DNA from: an uncultured Acetatifactor sp.
GTDB taxonomy: Bacteria; Bacillota; Clostridia; Lachnospirales; Lachnospiraceae
NCBI GenBank assembly: GCA_947626405.1
Contig: CANQSE010000001.1
Location: 1 to 27,101 of the forward strand
Direction of reading: 5' to 3'
Length of the DNA: 27,101 nt
In this document: piece by piece, positions 23,085 through 27,101 of the stretch
Layout: the number at the start of each line of letters is the position of its first letter
Numbering within the stretch: position 1 is the first letter of the stretch
Notes under the pieces: generated by a model
Database searches by the model: none
Seen by the model: the letters and a program-made list of their open reading frames with translations, nothing else
What the model was told of the DNA's origin: nothing
Program-made: the position numbers and the translations under genes

Positions 23085-23310
23085 CCCGGCAATGTCGATG
23101 TTCTTCCGGCAGACCGTGTGAGCACGTCGGCACTTGGCGAGGTAGTTTCGAGCCTAGTGTCCGTTACGTGCGCAACCGAGCGAAAGCGTGTCTGCAGGGA
23201 GAACAACGGCAGTACCGGGCGTGACTTGCCAGTAATCGGCCGAACTGTTGCCAAGCACAAGCGTGTCCGCCGTAAGACCATCGGCAGTACCGGGCGTGAC
23301 TTGCGAGGAA
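23085..23310. repeat. Cluster of dispersed repeats, copies B, C and inverted D
   Basis: Copy B (23155-23230, + orientation) matches copy A at 19341-19420. Copy C (23251-23310, +) matches the second half, sharing ATCGGCAGTAC and GGGCGTGACTTGC. Copy D (about 23085-23125) is inverted: ATGTTCTTCCGGCAGAC is nearly the reverse complement of part of copy A. Together they occupy most of 23003-23352; no gene or terminator is seen there. The open + frame through B and C encodes KRVCRENNGSTGRDL and KRVRRKTIGSTGRDL. Confidence 0.82.
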
Positions 23311-23352
23311 AAGGATGAACGGTTGTGGGTGTGCCTTGCGAGGAATGGGCAG

Positions 23353-25743
23353 TCAGGAACTCCGCTCGTCGAGGATCAACTGAATCCTTTTGTTGATGAT
23401 CTGCGCCGTCTCTTTGGCAGAGCGTCCGCTTTCATACATCACCTTAAGCTCCTCATACAGGATGGACGTAAACTGTGTGTCAATATACGGAGCTCCCTTG
23501 CATCCAAGCAGAAACTCCTCCGCCCGTTTATACGGGTTACTCCCGTCTGCAAATACTGGCATCCTTTCTCCTGCGGAGCCGTCACCAAACCTGTAGAGCA
23601 GAATACCTGAATCCTCTATGACATAATCTTCCTGAACGGGTTTTAAAACGCTCATCGAAAATGCTTTGGGCCCTGACTGTATTTTTTTGCTCAAGAGCGT
23701 CTTAATAAAAGCTGACGCAGCCTGGTGATCGGCATTTGAGGTTACCGCCAGCACTCCTCCGCTTGGCGACAGGTAATTTCCGCAGCTTTTATCAGTCGGG
23801 AACCCATATATTTTCCCGCCGTTTGCCTCAAGGTATTCAAACATTTCAAACAGGGCTTTTTCACCTGTAAAATATCCCCACAGAATATCTCCGCCGCCGT
23901 TTTGCCATCCGTCGTTTTTAGTGGCGTCCTGGCTTTTATCACTGCTGCATAGCTCAATCAGCCTTACAAATTTTTCGTCGTCAAAATGGCACGTACCGCT
24001 TTCAAAGTCAATAAGCTCAGGAGCGTTAAGACTGTATTTTAAAAGATTGCCGACGGTTTCCACGGGCGGCATATATGAGCCGTACGTCAAATCAGGCAGG
24101 TTGCTGCGCAGGGCGCATGGCAGATTCCCCTGTTCCATAAGCTCTGTAATGTCTTCAAGCGTCCAGGTATCATTCTGCCAGACATCCGCACCCGCCGCAA
24201 TAGTCTCCGCAGCTACCGTGGGAGGTATTCCGAAAAGCTTTCCGTCAATTGTACCGATTTCAAGTGCGGCGGGCAAAAGCTTTTCACGTATTTCGGGGGT
24301 GAGCAGATCGTCAAGCTCCATCAGGACTCCCTTGTCGGCCAGAGCATGCAGATCCTTATATGATACAAGAACAATCTCCGGCCCATCCCCGCCGGACAGC
24401 TCCGCAAGTATCCTTTCGCGGCCGTCGCCCTGGCTGTCGTCTTCGTATTGATATGAATAAGCGGGCTCACTGACGGAGGTTTCGTCGGCACACGTCATAA
24501 AAAGCCCCAGGCTGTCTCCTGAGCCGGAAAAATTTGCCACCCGGACGGTTCCGTCATCTTCAGATTTTTCACTGCTTAACGTCATCATCCATTCCCGCGT
24601 GCTGCCGTCTTCATATCTGCTCAGATAAAGCATCGGCATTTTATCCTTTACGGGAATAAAAAGCGTCTCGAAGCTGTTTCCAATTTCGGCTTCATTGAGA
24701 TTTAATATCAGCTCTCTCCTGCCGCTTTTTATGTTCCATTTCATGATCCCGTTTTCGTCAGGGGCTTTTGAGAGGTAATATATCTCATTCCCCTGCATAC
24801 CGTAGATTTGGTCGAACTCGCCATAAGAGACGTCTGTCTTAAGCAGGGAGCGCATCTTTTTTTCTTCAGTGTCAAAAAACAGGAAGTCATAGCATTTTGC
24901 CGAATTGTCGTAGACCGCAAAAATAAGTTCGCCGTCAGGAGTGCAAAAATGCGCTGCGATGCTCTGATTTGACTTTAGGTCCTGTCTCGACAAAAGTCCG
25001 CCGTCTTCGTCAAAAAGATAAATACTGAAACTCCCACTGTCTGATAATGACGTAATGCAGATTGCGCCGTCTTTTGCGCAGAACCAGTCAATAACCTGCA
25101 CAAGGGGCAGAGATGTGGGTTCACTCACGTTCACAATCCCGTTTTCCAGGTAGATTTCCCAAAAGTCCGTCGATTTTGTATTGCCGGCAAAATCCGTGTA
25201 AATGATTTTATCCTGTGTCTGACTGTACAACCCCTGAGCGTCCTGTTCATAATCAAGCCAGCGGAACACATAGCGGGACTCATCCGGCATGTTCATTTGC
25301 TCCAAAACACCCAGTTCGCCCGAAAGTCCGAGATCAGCCGGTTTAAAGCTTTTTATCAGGCTTTCACCGGTTTCGGCGTTTAAGGTTTCGACATAATATG
25401 TGGCATCCGCTCCCTTCGCATACTCTTTCGCGTAAAGGTGCCAGAGAAGCTTTCCGCAGACTCCGCGATCCATGCAGTGCATTTTTTCACTGTCTGCATC
25501 GGGGGAATCGGCCGTATGCGTTATGGGCAGGAATTTTCCCGCCCATAACGTCTGCTCCGTCTGAAGATCTCCCGGCGCTGCAAAGCCGTTTTGCTTCCAG
25601 TCATAGAGCTCCTCGTCCGCAGGAGACTCATCATCCTGCAGAGGAGTCTTTCCGCAGCCGACAAGGAAGATTGTCATAAGAAAAAAACATGTAATAATAA
25701 GCGCAGGTTTTACATTAAACTTTAAATTCTTATGTTGAGCCAT
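23353..25743 (-). CDS. Orphan extracellular solute-binding lipoprotein with N-terminal propeller-like region
   Basis: A lipoprotein signal ends in LVGC with lipid-modified C30. Residues about 60-400 are short beta-strand repeats around turns (FDEDGGLLSRQDLK, FDTEEKKMRSLLKTD, IYYLSKAPDENGIMKWN) that resemble a beta-propeller sensor or binding domain. Residues about 420-796 resemble family 1 solute-binding proteins of sugar ABC transporters: an early strand-loop (GDGPEIVLVSYKDLHALADKGVLMELDDLL), GTIDGKLFGIPPTV, WTLEDITELMEQGN and a C-terminal YEELKVMYESGRSAKETAQIINKRIQ. At 796 residues it is about twice the usual length. No permease or ATPase gene is adjacent; the ligand is unknown. GAGGTGATATACA precedes the ATG, and a TTGACA promoter lies upstream. 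Confidence 0.88.
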   Translation of the reverse strand: MAQHKNLKFNVKPALIITCFFLMTIFLVGCGKTPLQDDESPADEELYDWKQNGFAAPGDLQTEQTLWAGKFLPITHTADSPDADSEKMHCMDRGVCGKLLWHLYAKEYAKGADATYYVETLNAETGESLIKSFKPADLGLSGELGVLEQMNMPDESRYVFRWLDYEQDAQGLYSQTQDKIIYTDFAGNTKSTDFWEIYLENGIVNVSEPTSLPLVQVIDWFCAKDGAICITSLSDSGSFSIYLFDEDGGLLSRQDLKSNQSIAAHFCTPDGELIFAVYDNSAKCYDFLFFDTEEKKMRSLLKTDVSYGEFDQIYGMQGNEIYYLSKAPDENGIMKWNIKSGRRELILNLNEAEIGNSFETLFIPVKDKMPMLYLSRYEDGSTREWMMTLSSEKSEDDGTVRVANFSGSGDSLGLFMTCADETSVSEPAYSYQYEDDSQGDGRERILAELSGGDGPEIVLVSYKDLHALADKGVLMELDDLLTPEIREKLLPAALEIGTIDGKLFGIPPTVAAETIAAGADVWQNDTWTLEDITELMEQGNLPCALRSNLPDLTYGSYMPPVETVGNLLKYSLNAPELIDFESGTCHFDDEKFVRLIELCSSDKSQDATKNDGWQNGGGDILWGYFTGEKALFEMFEYLEANGGKIYGFPTDKSCGNYLSPSGGVLAVTSNADHQAASAFIKTLLSKKIQSGPKAFSMSVLKPVQEDYVIEDSGILLYRFGDGSAGERMPVFADGSNPYKRAEEFLLGCKGAPYIDTQFTSILYEELKVMYESGRSAKETAQIINKRIQLILDERSS

Positions 25744-25833
25744 TGTATATCACCTCATAATTTTTCTTATTTGTATGAACGACACATAATATGCCTGTTG
25801 ATAATGATGTTTAATATATCTGTCGATGTTATT

Positions 25834-25862
25834 AGCATAACGCATTAATCGTAGTGTGTCAA
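25834..25862 (-). promoter_or_regulatory. Promoter of the solute-binding lipoprotein gene
   Basis: On the - strand TTGACA (25862-25857), 17-base spacer, TATGCT (25839-25834), about 90 bases before the start. A 17-bp direct repeat (AAAATTATAAATGCAAT at 25884 and 25902) lies just upstream of it. Confidence 0.8.
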
Positions 25863-25921
25863 CAAAGCTTTAAAGGTGGACATAAAATTATAAATGCAAT
25901 AAAAATTATAAATGCAATGAA

Positions 25922-25961
25922 AAAGGCAAGATGCAGTTTTATTACCTGCGATCTTGCCTTT
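25922..25961 (-). terminator. Intrinsic terminator of the cytidylate kinase-like gene
   Basis: AAAGGCAAGAT and ATCTTGCCTTT form an 11-bp stem extended by GCAG/CTGC; on the - strand a TTTTT run follows. It separates this gene from the lipoprotein gene's promoter. Confidence 0.9.
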
Positions 25962-25984
25962 CATCAGTGTTGCACTGAGATTGC

Positions 25985-26614
25985 CTATTTTGTGTTTTTC
26001 AGTTCAAAATCCTGCACATACTGGACTATGAGCTTTACGGTTCCCTCCACTCCGAGTACGCTGCTGTTGATGCAAAGGTCATAGCTGTCGGCGCGTCCCC
26101 ACTTTTTGGAGGAATAGTAGTTGTAATAGCTCTGACGCTGTTTGTCCTTTTTGACAATCATGTCACGTGCCTTTGATTCGGTGAGACTGTATTTTTCCAT
26201 GATTCTTTCAACCTTGGTCTTCTCATCCGCATAGATAAAGAGGTGAAGCACATTTTTATAATCGGCGAGAGCGTAATCAGCGCACCTTCCAACGATGACG
26301 CAGGGCCCCTCGGAGGCTATCTTTTTGATTGTGTCAAACTGCGCAAGGAACACCTTGTGGCTGATTGGCATATCAACAAAGGAAGAAGCGTTGTAGCCGA
26401 AGGAATAGGTATCCATGACCAGATTATACAAAAAGGAGTTTGTAGGCCGTTCGTCGTGATTCTGAATCATTTCCTCACAAAAACCGCTTTCCTTTGCGGC
26501 TCTTGTCAGAAGCTCCTTGTCGTAGCATTTGATGCCGAAATACCCGGCAACCTTCTCTCCTATCTCACGGCCTGCGGAACCAAACTGACGTCCGATCGTA
26601 ATCACAGTATTCAT
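25985..26614 (-). CDS. Cytidylate kinase-like family protein (Cytidylate_kin2)
   Basis: The 209-residue protein has the nucleotide-binding start ITIGRQFGSAGREIGEKVAGYFGIKCYDKELL of the cytidylate kinase-like family PF13189. Its P-loop reads GRQFGSAGREIG rather than the GxxGSGK of true cytidylate kinase. A central VIVGRCADYAL and a lid-like region DKQRQSYYNYYSSKKWGRADSYDLCINSS are also typical. Clostridia often carry several such paralogues besides cmk; the substrate has not been settled, so nucleoside monophosphate kinase activity is only inferred. AGAGGT precedes the ATG. It is a single-gene unit with its own terminator, 75 bases downstream of the pseudouridine synthase gene. Confidence 0.92.
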   Translation of the reverse strand: MNTVITIGRQFGSAGREIGEKVAGYFGIKCYDKELLTRAAKESGFCEEMIQNHDERPTNSFLYNLVMDTYSFGYNASSFVDMPISHKVFLAQFDTIKKIASEGPCVIVGRCADYALADYKNVLHLFIYADEKTKVERIMEKYSLTESKARDMIVKKDKQRQSYYNYYSSKKWGRADSYDLCINSSVLGVEGTVKLIVQYVQDFELKNTK

Positions 26615-26689
26615 ATTGATACCTCTCTTTCTACCAATATAAAAATATAAAAGTATTGCGAGGGAATTTTCTTTTTTATTATATGATTA

Positions 26690-27101
26690 TTATACTACAT
26701 TTTGCTTTTTTAGACAATATAAAATTTTAATAAAATAATCGGGAAGCGGACAGTCAATTTCAATATATTCACCCGAGACGGGATGTATAAAGCCCAGGGT
26801 TTTTGCGTGGAGCGTCTGCCCCTCCGTATGAAAAGGGCATTTTATATTTGAATATACGCTGTCCCCAAGGAGCGGGTGGCCTATGGATGCCATGTGGACC
26901 CTGATCTGGTGCGTACGTCCGGTCTCAAGCTCACATTCTATGTATGTGTAGTTGTCAAAGCGCTGCAGCACTCTGTAATGAGTCACAGCGCGTTTGCCGT
27001 TACGCATGTTTACCGCCATGCGCTTTCTGTCCGTCGGATGGCGGCCGATGGGTTTGTCTATGGTCCCCTCGTCGTCCTTCAAAACGCCGTGGCATATGGC
27101 G
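26690..27101 (-). CDS. RluD/RluA-family pseudouridine synthase, 3' part (5' end outside window)
   Basis: The frame is open to the window edge and gives 136 C-terminal residues. The peptide begins AICHGVLKDDEGTIDKPIGRHP and contains the family signature ELETGRTHQIRVHMASIGHPLLGDSVY, followed by LHAKTLGFIHPVSGEYIEIDCPLP. The catalytic Asp (in the HRLD motif) must lie upstream, out of view. The enzyme isomerises uridines in RNA; which positions cannot be told from this part. A shorter frame from TTG 27082 is not a real start because the homology continues to the edge. Confidence 0.95.
   Translation of the reverse strand, partial: AICHGVLKDDEGTIDKPIGRHPTDRKRMAVNMRNGKRAVTHYRVLQRFDNYTYIECELETGRTHQIRVHMASIGHPLLGDSVYSNIKCPFHTEGQTLHAKTLGFIHPVSGEYIEIDCPLPDYFIKILYCLKKQNVV

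Noticed and set aside
23046..23318. 90-residue + strand frame containing two KRV..GST.RDL segments
   Set aside because: Not listed as a gene because it consists of dispersed-repeat copies and lacks a ribosome binding site; the repeated peptide itself is reported as a finding.
23921..24451. 176-residue + strand frame, Ser/Arg-rich, inside the lipoprotein gene
   Set aside because: Antisense shadow of the 796-residue gene; its Ser-rich composition is the usual result of reading such genes backwards.

Overview
This 27.1 kb window looks like chromosome from a low-GC Gram-positive anaerobe of the class Clostridia, most likely Lachnospiraceae. The reasons are the gene families (a clostridial type IV pilus locus with a PilM-PilN fusion, a large secreted protein resembling DUF5057 proteins, LexA/LysM divergent SOS pair, DUF378), strong AGGAGG-type ribosome binding sites, TTGACA-N17-TATAAT-like promoters, and a ribosomal protein L27 whose N-terminal extension is processed by the Prp protease encoded next to it.

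Region 1 (1-13,481, all + strand) is the distal part of a type IV pilus operon: the end of an unidentified gene, prepilin peptidase PilD, a PilM-PilN fusion, PilO, four prepilin-like proteins (PilV-like, PilX-like with a very large extracellular part, FimT/GspH-like, PilW-like) and a ~1,527-residue secreted protein, closed by a strong terminator. PilM/N/O would form the inner-membrane platform, PilD processes the pilins, the minor pilins would prime or tip the fibre, and the giant protein sits where PilY1 sits in proteobacterial minor-pilin operons. The ATPases and PilC must lie outside the window. Two genes carry visible lesions: a one-base slip in an 18-bp repeat at the end of pilMN, and an in-frame TAA that cuts 48 residues off the PilX-like protein.

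Region 2 (13,500-18,925): dtd and an AI-2E-family permease on the - strand, a tyrosine recombinase on the + strand facing a LysM membrane protein (YneA-like), and lexA divergent from it. The region between the last two has two good SOS boxes, a 27-bp palindrome and one promoter each way. lexA has a leader made of seven 19-bp repeats. A small DUF378 membrane protein follows.

Region 3 (18,936-23,002, - strand) is the conserved ribosome-assembly operon rplU-prp-rpmA-obgE-yhbY-yqeK-rsfS with an L21 leader and a consensus promoter. nadD, usually between yhbY and yqeK, is absent; a 34-bp tandem array lies there instead.

Region 4 (23,003-27,101, - strand) has a cluster of dispersed repeats, an orphan solute-binding lipoprotein, a cytidylate kinase-like protein and the 3' part of an RluD-type pseudouridine synthase.

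The most unusual property of the window is its density of short tandem repeats, at least ten separate arrays. Several are imperfect copies of the last 20-40 bases of the adjoining gene, including its stop codon.
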